From positions 31,117 to 95,116 of the forward strand of contig JALIHJ010000067.1 of NCBI GenBank assembly GCA_022984795.1: DNA of 64,000 nucleotides, written 5' to 3'. Position numbers and translations under genes: made by a program. Origin of the DNA: Fabrea salina. Its lineage: Eukaryota > Ciliophora > Heterotrichea > Heterotrichida > Fabreidae. Below, one piece after another: positions 1 to 10,078 of this stretch; position 1 is the first letter of the stretch, and every line of letters starts with the position of its first letter. The notes under the pieces were generated by a model. The model did no database searches. It saw nothing but the letters and a program-made list of their open reading frames with translations, and was not told where the DNA came from.

Positions 1-3000
1 CTTTGCTTGATGCTTGGGAAATTGTTGATTAGGCTGATGACTTTTTCCCTCAAAAAGTACCAAAGCCAGTAGACTAGGAACCAGGCATTGCTTAAAGAAA
101 TCACCATAAACAAAATGAACTCTGAAACCTTGTCCAGGTCCTCTGAGAAGTAGTAGAGTCCAAAGTACACAGTAATTGTAGCCGTGATTAATGACCTAGT
201 TTCCATATCATTTAGGTGGCTTTCAATGAAGGGCTTTTCTCTGACGTGGAAGTAGCAGAACAGAGCTAGCATAGCCAAGCACATCAGAGTCTGGATCATC
301 ACTGAGACTCTTGACAAAAAAACAGCTAGGGCAATTAGCACTACTTCCCTGTACATAATCAAGAACTCCCAGTAGAACCTGTCCATTCTGTAGCCATTAA
401 ACACGAACCCGAACCTGAGTTTATTTTCTAGTCTGTGGAGGTACTTTCTGCGTTTATGCATCACCCAAACAATAAACGCAGGAGTGGCTACTCCCCACAC
501 AATGATTCCTGGCAAAGCAACTCCCATTGAGTAGAAGGTGTGGGTGCTGTCCCAACACTCTACTTCTAAGTCTTGGATCAGCCACATCCCTAGTCCCTCT
601 ATTTCCCTGCAAGCAAACACTGAAAACAGGGAATTGATGATAGTGGGATGCACTGTGAAGAACAGTATTATCAGGGTTGCCACTAGTTGCTTCTTCATTG
701 GTTCAATACTCCTTTTCTTGAGGCTTATGACTCCCCAGATTAGAAAAGCTGTTGCGCAAAGCAATAGTGGGAGTAATGACATGATGACAGCCCCAATAAA
801 CACTGCATTTTCAAAGGAGTCTCCACTGTTTTGTAGGTAGCAGTCAACTGAAAATAGCTGTTCTGGGAGTGAGGCTGTTGTTTTTTGTATAGAAAACAAT
901 TCCACAACTAACTCTGGCCACTTCAACTTAAACTGAGTGGTTAAGTAGGCCAGTTGGGTGTAGTTGGTGAATATTTTCATGTAGATGGCAGAAAGTGACT
1001 CAGGTTCGTAGGCTGCATCCAGTGTAGTCTTTACCAGGAATATGTTGTAGCCTGTCATAAATATAATCATTCCAACCAGTCTTAGAATGTTCAGAGTAGG
1101 GCTGGGACAAGCTGTGCAGGTATTTTCAAATGCTCTGAAGTAGCCTCTTTGACAGGCCTGGCACATGTGTCCTCTGTAGCCCTTTGAACAGTTACCTAAG
1201 TAGTTAGAGTAGTCAGGTGATCCTAAGCAGGCTTCTTTATTAGGGCATTCGTAGAAATTGTCAGTGTCATTAAAAGCTCTCCAGTAGCCTGACTTTGGAA
1301 ACATAGTCCAGTTGCCCAAGCAGTAAGCTTCAGAAGGACAGTCAGAACATGCCTGATCAGGAGAAAAACTATAAGTTTTGTTTTCACATACTTTGCATTC
1401 ATTTCCAGTGTTGTACTCTCCTTTCTGGCATTCCCTTAAGTGCACAGTAATTGAAAGATTGGTGCTGATTCCTATTGGGGCGTCAATTGGGCTTGTCTGA
1501 ACTTGAATGCTGATGCTTTGATTTGGAGTGGCAGACAAAGTAAACTCATCAAAAGTAAAAACTCCCTTCTCTGCTTCTACTTCAGTCTCTCCAGAAATGC
1601 TTCCATTTAGACTTTTTACAGTTCCCTTGCTGTAGTTATCAGTCAGAACTACATTGTTGTAGTGGTCTATTAGAGCTATTTCAACGGGGTATTCTATTTT
1701 CTGACCAGCAACAGCTTCTACTACCTCTTCAGAAAGAAACCTTTTTTGGGTCATTAATCTCATACTCACGGGATAAGAGGCTGCTTCAGCTCCATATTCT
1801 GCAGAGTTGTTTTGGTAGTAGTTGGAGCTTAGTTCGGGCTCAATATCTCTCCAGCGTATGGCACCTCCGTTAGTTTTAGCTGAGTTTTCCACAAAGGAGC
1901 AGTTGGAAATGTAAGTAAATTTGTAATCAAACCCTCCAAAGAAAACCGCTCCTCCTTCATCTGCTGAGTTCCTTTCGAAGTAGCAGTTAGTGATGTTCAA
2001 GTCTGAATCTTCGGAGTACACAGCTCCTCCTTTTGAAGCTGAGTTATTTAAGAAAGTGGAGTCCTTTATTGTGGGTGCTGCATCTGATACTAAAGTATTC
2101 TTTATATTGACTGCACCACCCTCTACTGAATTTGAAAAGGAGCAGTTTGATATTTCAATGTCGCTGACATGACTCAGGAAAAGTACTCCTCCTTGGCAGT
2201 TTTGGAACTCAGAGTTCTTCGGACTAAGACTATCAACACCGTTCAGTACTAAGGACTCGTTGGAGTTGGTTACTTTAGAGTCTGATATGTGGATACTTCC
2301 AGAGTCCATGAAACCTAGTCCTGCCGAGACTTTAGCAAACACTTCGTTGAAAGTAGAGTTATGGATAGTAATAGCTGAATCTGTAATACCATAGAAAACT
2401 CCTCCTTGTACTCGTGCATTAATCTTGTTAAAATGGGTGTTGCTGACTTCAATTGAACTTTTTACAAGGTGAATGGCCCCTCCTCTTTCTGAACAAGCGA
2501 TATCTTCAAAGCTAGAGTCTTTAACTACTGCTGAGGAAGACTTTAGCTTAATACTGCCTCCAAATTCTGAGATCTGGTTCTCGAATGTGGATCTATGCAC
2601 AGTGAGGTAACTTTCTTTAATCAGAATATGGGAATCCAAAATCCCAGGATAGTTGTTATAAGAAATTGGTTTTTGTTGAAGCACTTTGTTTTTGAGCTCG
2701 TCAAAGGTGCTTTGATTGTACTTAGAGAAGCTAGAGTCCTCAATAGTGATATTTAAACTGTTTTCTGCCAAAATTGCTTCTTCAAGAACGTCTTCTACGG
2801 TAAGGTTCTTGATATTGAGTTCAGTCTTTCTTAAGTAGATTCCGGAGTTTGCACTTGATACTGAAGATGAGTTAATCTCTGCAGAGACTCCTACAACCCA
2901 AGAGTTCAAGTAAATAAGTCTTTCTTCACAGGAGCTATTTGAAAACTGAGAGTTACTGATGCTTAGAAGCTCACCCTTGGCACTGTAATCTCCATAAATT

Positions 3001-4451
3001 CCACAGTAGTACCCAGTTGAACCGGACATGTCCAAGCCAACAATCTCTAGCTTCCCTGCAAGATGTAAATCGTTGATAGGAGCCCCTATTATAGAGTAAC
3101 TGTTTGAGACAGTAAGATCTTGTAGGACACCATAATGCAAAACAACTGCTTCTTCAATGAATATTACTGATCCCTTGAGTGCTCTTGAGTCATAAAACTG
3201 ACTGTTGGTGATAGACAGTTCGATCTGTTTGTTTTTGGAATCGCTGCCTATATAAATAACTCCTCCATTGCCTAATGAAGCGTTTGATTGCCTGAAAGTA
3301 GAGTCTTTGATAGTTAGTTTAATTGTGTGATTACTGCTTTGATGAGGAGTATAATGAATAGCCCCTCCATTACCATCTCTACTTCCGCACTTAAAACATT
3401 TCAGCCCATCCACTATCAACTTAACCACTTCTGCAAACACTACTCCCTTTACTCCTCCATTGCAGTTCGAAATCTTGATGTTGTTTAAAGTTAAGACTGC
3501 TATCACTCTGAATTCCATGACTGAGCCTTTTTCGTTTGCAATGTTTTCAAGGACTATGTTTGACATGGTAACTATTTTGGTTTCTGAAGCTCTTATAACG
3601 TAGCCTACTTCTGAAGTTGATTTCATATTGCTAAATTTCGAGTTGGAAATGGACACTTGACTGCCTGAAGTTATGTCAATTACAGGGGATTTGGAGTTAC
3701 GGTCCTTTTGGCAAGGATATCCATCAACTTCCAATGCCTCAATTTGAATGCTTTCTAAGTTATCAAACTGAATTAGGCTCTCGCATTCTTGTTCCTCTTT
3801 AAAACTAAGATTGATATCATTCAGAACTACATCCTTTGCATCCTCAAAAAGTAAAAATGTTTTCCCAAACGAAACATTACTGATTGTTATTTCTTCGAGT
3901 GAGAAACTGCTGCTTTCAAATCCTAAAATATATTCATCTGAGTGAACATTGGTTATGGAGACATTCTTGGATTTTGAGTTTTGAGTTAATTCATACAAAG
4001 TAGAAGACAAATTAAAGTCTTTAAACTCCACGTTTTTGAACCAGAGTTCATTTTGGCTTTCAAATGCTTTTTCTAGCTTTGACCCATCAGATGTTATGGT
4101 TAGGTCTTCTATTATCAACTTTTGAACACCGCCATTCAGCTTAAACTTATCACTCTTCATTACTAGACTTGTTAAGGAGGCACCCTTACCCTTTATGTGC
4201 AGAACAGTGGCATTCAAATTACCATTCTTAGTCAAAGGGTCATTTCCACAAGAAACGTCTTCAACTCCAATCTCTTCACTTGGGAGTTCAATGACCACAT
4301 ATTTGTTAGAGGAACCGAAATTAGTATCATTAAGGTAACACAAGAAGTCACTACCTGAGTAATCAAAACTCTGAGCACTTCCGCACTCCAGTGACTGATT
4401 AATATCAGTATAGCAAGCATAGGCACATACTAGTAGCAATCCGAATAACAT
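1..4451 (-). CDS. Large beta-helix surface protein with polytopic C-terminus (partial, runs off left edge)
   Basis: An open frame runs without a stop from the ATG at 4451 to the window edge, giving 1483 codons; the stop lies outside. It begins with a hydrophobic signal-peptide-like stretch (MLLFGLLLVCAYAC). Residues about 100-900 consist of short Asn/Ser-rich strands with at least nine GG(A/V)(I/V/L) motifs (GGAIHYT, GGVIYIG, GGAIHLV, GGAVYSE, GGAVFFGG, GGAIRWR) and SNCSF/F..N-type motifs. This is the pattern of chlamydial Pmp-like right-handed beta-helix repeats. A Cys-rich segment follows (about 1010-1115, including GHMCQACQRGYFRAF), then about eight hydrophobic segments to the edge. The protein is probably a plasma-membrane protein with a large ectodomain; its ligand is unknown. 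Only 34 bp separate its start from the divergent WD40 gene. No intron is seen. The reading frame is secure, the function is inference. Confidence 0.85.
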   Translation of the reverse strand, partial: MLFGLLLVCAYACYTDINQSLECGSAQSFDYSGSDFLCYLNDTNFGSSNKYVVIELPSEEIGVEDVSCGNDPLTKNGNLNATVLHIKGKGASLTSLVMKSDKFKLNGGVQKLIIEDLTITSDGSKLEKAFESQNELWFKNVEFKDFNLSSTLYELTQNSKSKNVSITNVHSDEYILGFESSSFSLEEITISNVSFGKTFLLFEDAKDVVLNDINLSFKEEQECESLIQFDNLESIQIEALEVDGYPCQKDRNSKSPVIDITSGSQVSISNSKFSNMKSTSEVGYVIRASETKIVTMSNIVLENIANEKGSVMEFRVIAVLTLNNIKISNCNGGVKGVVFAEVVKLIVDGLKCFKCGSRDGNGGAIHYTPHQSSNHTIKLTIKDSTFRQSNASLGNGGVIYIGSDSKNKQIELSITNSQFYDSRALKGSVIFIEEAVVLHYGVLQDLTVSNSYSIIGAPINDLHLAGKLEIVGLDMSGSTGYYCGIYGDYSAKGELLSISNSQFSNSSCEERLIYLNSWVVGVSAEINSSSVSSANSGIYLRKTELNIKNLTVEDVLEEAILAENSLNITIEDSSFSKYNQSTFDELKNKVLQQKPISYNNYPGILDSHILIKESYLTVHRSTFENQISEFGGSIKLKSSSAVVKDSSFEDIACSERGGAIHLVKSSIEVSNTHFNKINARVQGGVFYGITDSAITIHNSTFNEVFAKVSAGLGFMDSGSIHISDSKVTNSNESLVLNGVDSLSPKNSEFQNCQGGVLFLSHVSDIEISNCSFSNSVEGGAVNIKNTLVSDAAPTIKDSTFLNNSASKGGAVYSEDSDLNITNCYFERNSADEGGAVFFGGFDYKFTYISNCSFVENSAKTNGGAIRWRDIEPELSSNYYQNNSAEYGAEAASYPVSMRLMTQKRFLSEEVVEAVAGQKIEYPVEIALIDHYNNVVLTDNYSKGTVKSLNGSISGETEVEAEKGVFTFDEFTLSATPNQSISIQVQTSPIDAPIGISTNLSITVHLRECQKGEYNTGNECKVCENKTYSFSPDQACSDCPSEAYCLGNWTMFPKSGYWRAFNDTDNFYECPNKEACLGSPDYSNYLGNCSKGYRGHMCQACQRGYFRAFENTCTACPSPTLNILRLVGMIIFMTGYNIFLVKTTLDAAYEPESLSAIYMKIFTNYTQLAYLTTQFKLKWPELVVELFSIQKTTASLPEQLFSVDCYLQNSGDSFENAVFIGAVIMSLLPLLLCATAFLIWGVISLKKRSIEPMKKQLVATLIILFFTVHPTIINSLFSVFACREIEGLGMWLIQDLEVECWDSTHTFYSMGVALPGIIVWGVATPAFIVWVMHKRRKYLHRLENKLRFGFVFNGYRMDRFYWEFLIMYREVVLIALAVFLSRVSVMIQTLMCLAMLALFCYFHVREKPFIESHLNDMETRSLITATITVYFGLYYFSEDLDKVSEFILFMVISLSNAWFLVYWLWYFLREKVISLINNFPSIKQ

Positions 4452-4485
4452 TTATTATAAGGTTAAGAAACCTAGAACTAAGTAA
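4452..4485. promoter_or_regulatory. Shared divergent promoter spacer, 34 bp
   Basis: This AT-rich spacer lies between two divergent start codons and must hold the start signals, or at least the 5' leaders, of both genes. It contains CCTAGAACTAAG, a motif that recurs in several other spacers of this window. Confidence 0.4.
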
Positions 4486-5829
4486 ATGGAAAGTCTCTGC
4501 GGAAGTAAGGACTGCGAAGGGGCAATGTTTCAGTGCCACTGCGAAGATGACCCAGTTTTGCTTTGTGCACACACTGCAGTGCAGCACATAATTGAAGAAC
4601 ACAGACCAGTCCCCCTAATCCACGTCCAAATAAAGAACAGCCTGAGCAAACAAGAAAAACGGTGTGAAAGGTACATCTCAAGACTCTTAGAAACTCGGGA
4701 GTTCTTAGTAAAAAAAATAGACGAGTTTTGCTCTAAAGAACTCGAAAAACTCACCCAGGTTCAAGACAGAATCAGAACAATACTTAAAGACATATCAGAC
4801 AACCTGAACCAAAAAGCAACTATAGAAAAACACTTCCCCAACTACTCTAGCTACTCACAAGACATCAAAAACTACATCAAGGAAACAATTCCAATCCCTA
4901 GACAAAAGGACATTTTTGAGTGCTTACAGGCTTTAAAGCCCAACTCAATAGAAGTAGGAGAACTTTTAGCTGTAAGCACAGGCAAAAACATCCAACTAAG
5001 GGACTTTAGAACAGGCAAACTGAGTGTCCTGCTAAAGGGCCACTTTGAGGCAGTTAAGTCCTTAGCAATGTCACGCAACAAAGCTCTGTTGGCTTCTGGA
5101 AGCGAAGACAAAACTGTTAGGCTGTGGAGCATCGAGTCCCGCCAAGCGCTGGCTAAACTTAAAGGTCACACAAAGTCTGTTAGCTGCGTTGCAATCTCAA
5201 AAAACAACGAGTGCATTGTTTCAGGAAGCCTAGATAAAACTATCCGAGTGTGGTCTTTGAAGACCTACAGCCAAGTTGGGTTGTTTGAAGGCCACACTAA
5301 CTTTGTGTATGCTTTAGCGCTTTCAAGCAAAAATGACTTAATTGCTTCTGGAGGGGCGGATTGTAGAGTTATACTGTGGGAATTCAACTCTGGAGAGATG
5401 GTGACTGAGTTCAAAGGACACACTGGCATTGTGTTGAGTTTAGTGTTTACAAACAACTCCAAGTTCTTAATCTCAGGAAGTGCGGACAACGCCATTTGCG
5501 TTTGGGGAGTCCAGAAAGAAAAGCTTTTGGCAGTTTTGAAAGGCCACACCAATAGTGTGTTTGCAATGTGCGTTACTCAAAACGACGAGTACTTGATTTC
5601 AGGGGGCAGAGACAATTTCTTGAGAGTTTGGAACTTAGAAACCTTTAGACAAGTTTCAGTGCTGAAGGGCCACAGTGCAGGAGTAGTTGCTTTGGCGATT
5701 TCAGATGACTCTAAGTACTTGGTTTCAGGAAGTTGGGACAAGTCTGTAAGGGTGTGGGACCTGAGAGCCCAACACCAACACCATGTGTACGAAGAGGCTT
5801 TTGAAAACATAGGTGGGATTGTGTTTTAA
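4486..5829 (+). CDS. B-box-like finger / coiled-coil / WD40 beta-propeller protein
   Basis: 447 residues. The N-terminus is a small Cys/His finger (C5, C10, C17, C19, C27, H29, H34, H39) resembling a B-box. A coiled coil follows (about 55-125). Residues about 155-440 form seven WD40 blades with regular GH...D...(L/V)W spacing (LKGHFEAVKSL, GSEDKTVRLW, GSLDKTIRVW, GGADCRVILW, GSADNAICVW, GSWDKSVRVWDL). This is a scaffold with a TRIM-like order but no RING domain, so E3 ligase activity cannot be inferred. The TPR protein at 19021 has the same finger spacing. The start is the first ATG after the spacer; the stop is TAA, 7 bp before the next gene. Confidence 0.9.
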   Translation: MESLCGSKDCEGAMFQCHCEDDPVLLCAHTAVQHIIEEHRPVPLIHVQIKNSLSKQEKRCERYISRLLETREFLVKKIDEFCSKELEKLTQVQDRIRTILKDISDNLNQKATIEKHFPNYSSYSQDIKNYIKETIPIPRQKDIFECLQALKPNSIEVGELLAVSTGKNIQLRDFRTGKLSVLLKGHFEAVKSLAMSRNKALLASGSEDKTVRLWSIESRQALAKLKGHTKSVSCVAISKNNECIVSGSLDKTIRVWSLKTYSQVGLFEGHTNFVYALALSSKNDLIASGGADCRVILWEFNSGEMVTEFKGHTGIVLSLVFTNNSKFLISGSADNAICVWGVQKEKLLAVLKGHTNSVFAMCVTQNDEYLISGGRDNFLRVWNLETFRQVSVLKGHSAGVVALAISDDSKYLVSGSWDKSVRVWDLRAQHQHHVYEEAFENIGGIVF

Positions 5830-5836
5830 TTAATAT

Positions 5837-7273
5837 ATGGAATTCACTCAAAGACCCTTAGAAAAGGAACTAGACTCAGCTAGTCAAGAAAAAGACTTCA
5901 AAGCAGTAGAAGACGAAGTAAGTTTTAAGTAGTTCTTAGAAAAAAGAGCCAACTACCTGTACAAAAAAGCCCAGTACGAACAACAAAGACTCAAAGACTT
6001 CAACGAAGAACAAAGAAGACTCAAAGAAAGACTCACACAACTAGACCAAGAAACCCAAGGAAACTCCCAGGACATCGACCACCTCAAAAAAAGAATAGCT
6101 GAGTACAGGTTCCGCGAAAAAGAAGTACTTCAAAGACAAGACCAAGCAGAACAAGACCTGTTGCGAGCAATCAGGTACCAGCACATGGAACAAGTCATCC
6201 AGAAAAAACTTGAACTCCAGAACTTACAGAACCAGTCCAAAGTCCTCTCTGAAAAAGAACTCCAACTCAACAACTACATTGACGCTGTAGCTGACGAAAG
6301 AAACCGAAGAGACTCAACCAACGTGCAGCACTTACAAAAGATCCTCCACAAAGCTGAAACAATAGACAAGGCCCTCAAGCAAGGAGACCTTGACAAGCAG
6401 AACCTGCAACTGCTAGCCCAAACCTACTTAGGAAACAACAAACTAGAACGCAACAGAGCCCTAGACGAAGTAGTTGCTAGCCGACAAAAGGAAAAACAAA
6501 GGTACGTGCTGGAACTCCAAAACAAGATCCACCAACTCAACGAAGAAAGGTGGCAACTACTGCAAAAGCACGAAGAAGTTCTCAAGAAGAAAGATATCCA
6601 CCAAAGAATGATGGACCGAGGAGTGGACTTCCTTGCAGAACTAGAGTTAGGCCAGGGCCCCCCCAAAGAGTACTTAGAAAAGAACCTAGCTTCTTCCCAA
6701 CTAGACACTTCTAACTTAGAAAAGCCCGTGAACGAAGTAGTTGACTACGTAAAAGAAGGACTAGAAGCAATCAACCAAAGAATCCAAGCTTTGAGGGAGC
6801 AAAAAGACAGAACTCAGCTGTACCTTTCGAGACTTGAAAAACCTTACCAAGGAGAAGCCGACATAAGGAAGCTAAGACCTGACTTAAGTCCTGAGTTGTA
6901 CATTGCCTTCAAAGACTTAGTTCACGAAATTGTAGACAACTTTTGGAAAGTAATTCAGCAGAGCGAACTCGACCGAGAAAAAGTTGTTAACGAAAAAAAG
7001 TATTTTGAGCACAAAAACGAAGTCTTCAAAGAAAGGTACTTGCACCTCAGTAAGCCAAAGGTCTACGGAGAAGTAGCTGAGGAACTACTAGTAACTGCAA
7101 TTGAAGAAATGCTAGAAGAGATCACTGGAGACATGCTGAACATAGCTAAGTTTGCTGAAAACACAGTGTTTGACCTAGTGGCTGTTGGAGTCTACAGGCA
7201 AAGAGACTCAACTCTGACAGAAGTTGAAATCTCAGAACTCCTTAAGAAAATGATGAGAGAACAACTGCAATAA
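5837..7273 (+). CDS. Coiled-coil protein, two exons with a 15-nt intron
   Basis: Exon 1 (5837-5917, 27 codons) and exon 2 (5933-7273) are joined across intron 5918-5932, giving 473 residues. Without removing the intron the frame stops at the TAG that forms its 3' splice site. The protein is almost entirely charged coiled coil (Glu/Lys/Gln-rich, residues about 30-290), with a more globular C-terminal part (about 330-473) holding helical acidic stretches such as VTAIEEMLEEITGDM. I do not recognise the family. Long coiled-coil proteins of this kind are common cytoskeletal or ciliary parts, but that is only a general expectation. Start: first ATG after the upstream stop, 7 bp downstream of the WD40 gene. 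Confidence 0.85.
5918..5932 (+). other. 15-nt spliceosomal intron
   Basis: GTAAGTTTTAAGTAG, phase 0. Its removal joins two stretches of the same coiled-coil reading frame. Position 10 is A, the expected branch-point position in such tiny heterotrich introns. The terminal TAG is an in-frame stop if the intron is retained. Confidence 0.88.
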
Positions 7274-7297
7274 CCATTTAAATTCTGGCCAATATAA

Positions 7298-8656
7298 ATG
7301 TTTAATTCACTCAGAAGGGGCTTCTCACAAATAAAGAACTTGCACGGACGGGAGATTCTGGACTCCAGAGGGAACCCAACTGTGGAAGTTGAACTGACCA
7401 CTGAACAAGGCACTTTCAGAGCAGCTGTGCCCTCAGGAGCTTCTACAGGGATCTACGAAGCCTTAGAACTTAGAGACAACGACAAGTCCCGCTACCTAGG
7501 CAAAGGCGTGCGCCAAGCAGTGCAAAACATCAACACCACCATTCGGGACGGTTTGCTCCACAAAGACGTGAAAGAACAAACTAAGCTGGACAAAGTGATG
7601 GTCCAGGAACTTGACGGCAGCAAGAACGAGTGGGGTTGGAGCAAAGCTAAACTGGGGGCCAACGCTATTCTGGCAGTTTCACTTGCTATGGCTCGTGCTG
7701 GTGCAGCTGCTAACGAAGTGCCCCTGTACGCGTATATTGCTTACCTTGCAGGGCGCAGTACAAACAAGTTTGTGATGCCTGTTCCTGCCTTGAACGTGAT
7801 TAACGGAGGCACTCACGCAGGAAACAAACTAGCTATGCAGGAATTCATGCTTCTGCCCACTGGAGCTTACTCTTTTGCCGAAGGAATTCAAATGGGCACT
7901 GAAGTCTACCACTCTTTGAAGTCAGTGATTAAAAAGAAGTACGGACTAGATGCCACCAACGTAGGGGACGAAGGGGGCTTTGCACCCAACATTCAAGACA
8001 ACGAAGAAGGACTTGAGTTACTTATGGAAGCCATTGACAGGGCTGGCCACACTGGAAAAGTAAAGTTAGGCATGGACGTAGCTGCCTCTGAATTCAAAAC
8101 TCAAGAAGGAAAGTACGACTTGTACTTTAAAGACCCCGAAGCTGCAGGCAAGAGGCCCATAAACGGCCACGAACTTGGGGACATTTACCAACGCTTTGTC
8201 GAAAAGTTCCCTATAGTCTCAATAGAAGACCCTTTTGACCAAGATGACTGGGAAAACACCAAGAACCTAACTCACAAACTGGGCCTTAAAGCTCAAATAG
8301 TAGGTGACGACCTACTAGTTACTAACCCAGTGAGAGTTAAAAAAGCCATAGACGACAACACTTGCAATGCTTTGCTTTTGAAAGTGAACCAAATAGGGTC
8401 CCTCACTGAAGCTATTGAAGCTTGCAAACTGTCTCAAGACGCAGGTTGGGGAGTCATGGTGAGTCACAGAAGTGGGGAAACTGAGGACTCGTTCATAGCT
8501 GACCTAGTGGTAGGTCTGGGCACCGGACAAATCAAAACAGGGGCTCCCTGTAGGTCAGAAAGACTTGCTAAGTACAACCAGTTGCTTAGAATTGAAGAGG
8601 AACTGTCCAAAAAGGCCTCTTACGCAGGCGAGGACTTTAGGTTCCCTAGAGTTTAA
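7298..8656 (+). CDS. ENO: Enolase (2-phosphoglycerate dehydratase)
   Basis: 452 residues. It converts 2-phosphoglycerate to phosphoenolpyruvate in glycolysis. All landmark segments are present in order: [42 protein letters not shown], the metal ligands in [19 protein letters not shown] and [10 protein letters not shown], the catalytic Lys in [28 protein letters not shown], and the second catalytic Lys region [18 protein letters not shown]. The N-terminus ([17 protein letters not shown]) is about 10 residues longer than usual cytosolic enolases and basic/hydroxylated, so an organelle-targeting role cannot be excluded. The next in-frame Met lies far inside the fold, so this start is firm. It lies 24 bp after the coiled-coil gene and 13 bp before the F-box gene on the same strand. 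Confidence 0.97.
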   Translation: MFNSLRRGFSQIKNLHGREILDSRGNPTVEVELTTEQGTFRAAVPSGASTGIYEALELRDNDKSRYLGKGVRQAVQNINTTIRDGLLHKDVKEQTKLDKVMVQELDGSKNEWGWSKAKLGANAILAVSLAMARAGAAANEVPLYAYIAYLAGRSTNKFVMPVPALNVINGGTHAGNKLAMQEFMLLPTGAYSFAEGIQMGTEVYHSLKSVIKKKYGLDATNVGDEGGFAPNIQDNEEGLELLMEAIDRAGHTGKVKLGMDVAASEFKTQEGKYDLYFKDPEAAGKRPINGHELGDIYQRFVEKFPIVSIEDPFDQDDWENTKNLTHKLGLKAQIVGDDLLVTNPVRVKKAIDDNTCNALLLKVNQIGSLTEAIEACKLSQDAGWGVMVSHRSGETEDSFIADLVVGLGTGQIKTGAPCRSERLAKYNQLLRIEEELSKKASYAGEDFRFPRV

Positions 8657-8669
8657 CTAATCTTAATTA

Positions 8670-9419
8670 ATGACTGAGTCCAAAGAAAAGGTTCTGAGGA
8701 ACAAAAACTTGTTAGGGGAGATATTTGTGTATTTGGACTTGCCAGAAGTGTGCAACTTCAGAGTAGTCTGCAAAGCCTGGCAAGAGATAGCTTTCCAAAA
8801 GCAACTCTGGAAAGTAGTTCTTAAAAGGGACTTTCCGAGTTTGTTGATCCTTGACTGCTTGAAATGGGCTGCTTTCCAAGAACTTTACACTATTTTAAGG
8901 GACAAAAAGTCGCGAGTGCGCCCTGAAAAAAAGATAGGGGTGTTTCTGATAGGGTCTTTGGGGGAAGTCAGTTACTCAAACAAAGCCCAAGACGCTAGTA
9001 TCAAGAAAACAGGATTGTTTGGTGCGTTTTCGCAGTTCATCGTTGGAAAAGAGTCAATGTCAATTACTGTGTTTAGTTTGCCAGAAACAGCCCAGTTAGC
9101 TTGCTACACAACTGAGAAAGCCATATGTGTAATCTGTGTAAATTGCTTAGAACAAGATTGGAAGTCAAGTTTGTGGAGACAAATACAGAACTTGGACCAA
9201 GCTGGAGTAAGAAAACTTTTGGTAGTCTTAAACAAAGCTCCTGAAGATAAGTTCCCTTTCAGCAAGTTAGTGTCTGAAGATATGAAGGTTGTGCCCTTTA
9301 GTGTTGCGAACCTTGACACAGTAGCTGAGATTTGTAAATGCATTACTGAGTTAGAAAGTTCAGTGCATTGCGAAGCCTTGATAAAGAAGAAAAGGAATAA
9401 ACTTTGTTGTTTGCTTTAA
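8670..9419 (+). CDS. F-box protein fused to a degenerate Ras-like domain with a CaaX tail
   Basis: 249 residues. Residues about 8-55 match an F-box (LLGEIFVYLDLPEVCNFRVVCKAWQEIA, broken here as two blocks: LLGEIFVYLDL and VCNFRVVCKAW), the Skp1-binding module of SCF ubiquitin ligases. Residues about 90-235 have the strand/helix layout of a small GTPase: KIGVFLIGSLGE where a P-loop would be, LLVVLNKAPEDK where NKxD is expected, and VVPFSVANLDTVAEI where the SAK region lies. The P-loop Gly-Lys-Ser is absent, so nucleotide binding is doubtful. The protein ends KKKRNKLCCLL, a basic stretch plus a CaaX box ending in Leu, as in Ral-type GTPases, which suggests geranylgeranylation and a membrane-tethered substrate adaptor. 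The fold assignment of the middle part is inference. Confidence 0.72.
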   Translation: MTESKEKVLRNKNLLGEIFVYLDLPEVCNFRVVCKAWQEIAFQKQLWKVVLKRDFPSLLILDCLKWAAFQELYTILRDKKSRVRPEKKIGVFLIGSLGEVSYSNKAQDASIKKTGLFGAFSQFIVGKESMSITVFSLPETAQLACYTTEKAICVICVNCLEQDWKSSLWRQIQNLDQAGVRKLLVVLNKAPEDKFPFSKLVSEDMKVVPFSVANLDTVAEICKCITELESSVHCEALIKKKRNKLCCLL

Positions 9420-9427
9420 TTAAAAAA

Positions 9428-9501
9428 TGCTCCTGGTGGGGCTCGAACCCACGACCTTTGGTTCATAAGACCAACGATCTAACCGACTGATCTACAGGAG
9501 C
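9428..9501 (-). tRNA. tRNA-Ile (anticodon UAU)
   Basis: Read on the minus strand it folds into a full cloverleaf. The 7-bp acceptor stem is GCTCCTG/CAGGAGC with discriminator A. The D-arm is GATC...GATC, the anticodon stem is TTGGT/ACCAA with loop CTTATGA (anticodon TAT), and the T-arm is GTGGG-TTCGAGC-CCCAC. No intron interrupts the anticodon loop and no CCA is encoded. Confidence 0.95.
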
Positions 9502-9574
9502 TAACTTATTCATGCTAAGTCATCTAATTACTTATTATTAGCTCTAGAACTAAACTGGTTGAGTAGTGAGTTGC

Positions 9575-10078
9575 TTAGTTTAATTTAACCTTTTTTTGGA
9601 TTCTTTCTTTGAGTTCGTAGAGAGCTTTTAGCTTTTCTAGGGGAGGAGCCTGCAAACTCAAGATCATAGAAAGTCTGGACACTGAAGGGATTTTGAGCTG
9701 TTTAATTTGTTCTTCAGTGAGTCCGAATTTTTCTTGGTTGAACTGTTTGAGGACTTGGAGTTCTTCAGGGTTAGGGTTTTTCCCAGTGTTAACGATGCAG
9801 TTGCTTTTGCGCTTGACTCCTTTTTTGTTGAAGTTGTAGTTGCGGACTTGGTCAACGTTAAGATGGAGGTGCATGTACTCAGCTAAGCTTTGCTGGCCTA
9901 AGAGTCTTTGTGTTTGACTTGAGAGTTGACTAGGTGTTTTCCCGGGCAAGCAGCCACTTTGCATGATCTTTTTCCACCTGCCTATTCCAAAGCGCATCAA
10001 AGCTGCTTTTAAAACTTCGACTTCGTCTGTGCGCCAACCTGGAGCTAGTGTTGCATTTTTTAAGCTTTCGCTGTTCAT
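9575..10078 (-). CDS. Myb/SANT-domain protein
   Basis: 167 residues. Residues about 14-62 carry a Myb/SANT-like helix-turn-helix with three spaced aromatic positions (APGWRTDEVEVLKAALMRFG, then IGRWKKIMQSGCLPGKTPSQ). The rest is a basic region (KKGVKRKSN) and a helical C-terminus rich in Leu/Lys. It is probably a nuclear DNA- or chromatin-binding protein; the target is unknown. Small single-SANT proteins related to RADIALIS/MYB-like factors are the nearest comparison by pattern. The start lies 27 bp from the divergent FYVE-like gene, so both share one spacer. The stop is TAA. Confidence 0.78.
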   Translation of the reverse strand: MNSESLKNATLAPGWRTDEVEVLKAALMRFGIGRWKKIMQSGCLPGKTPSQLSSQTQRLLGQQSLAEYMHLHLNVDQVRNYNFNKKGVKRKSNCIVNTGKNPNPEELQVLKQFNQEKFGLTEEQIKQLKIPSVSRLSMILSLQAPPLEKLKALYELKERIQKKVKLN

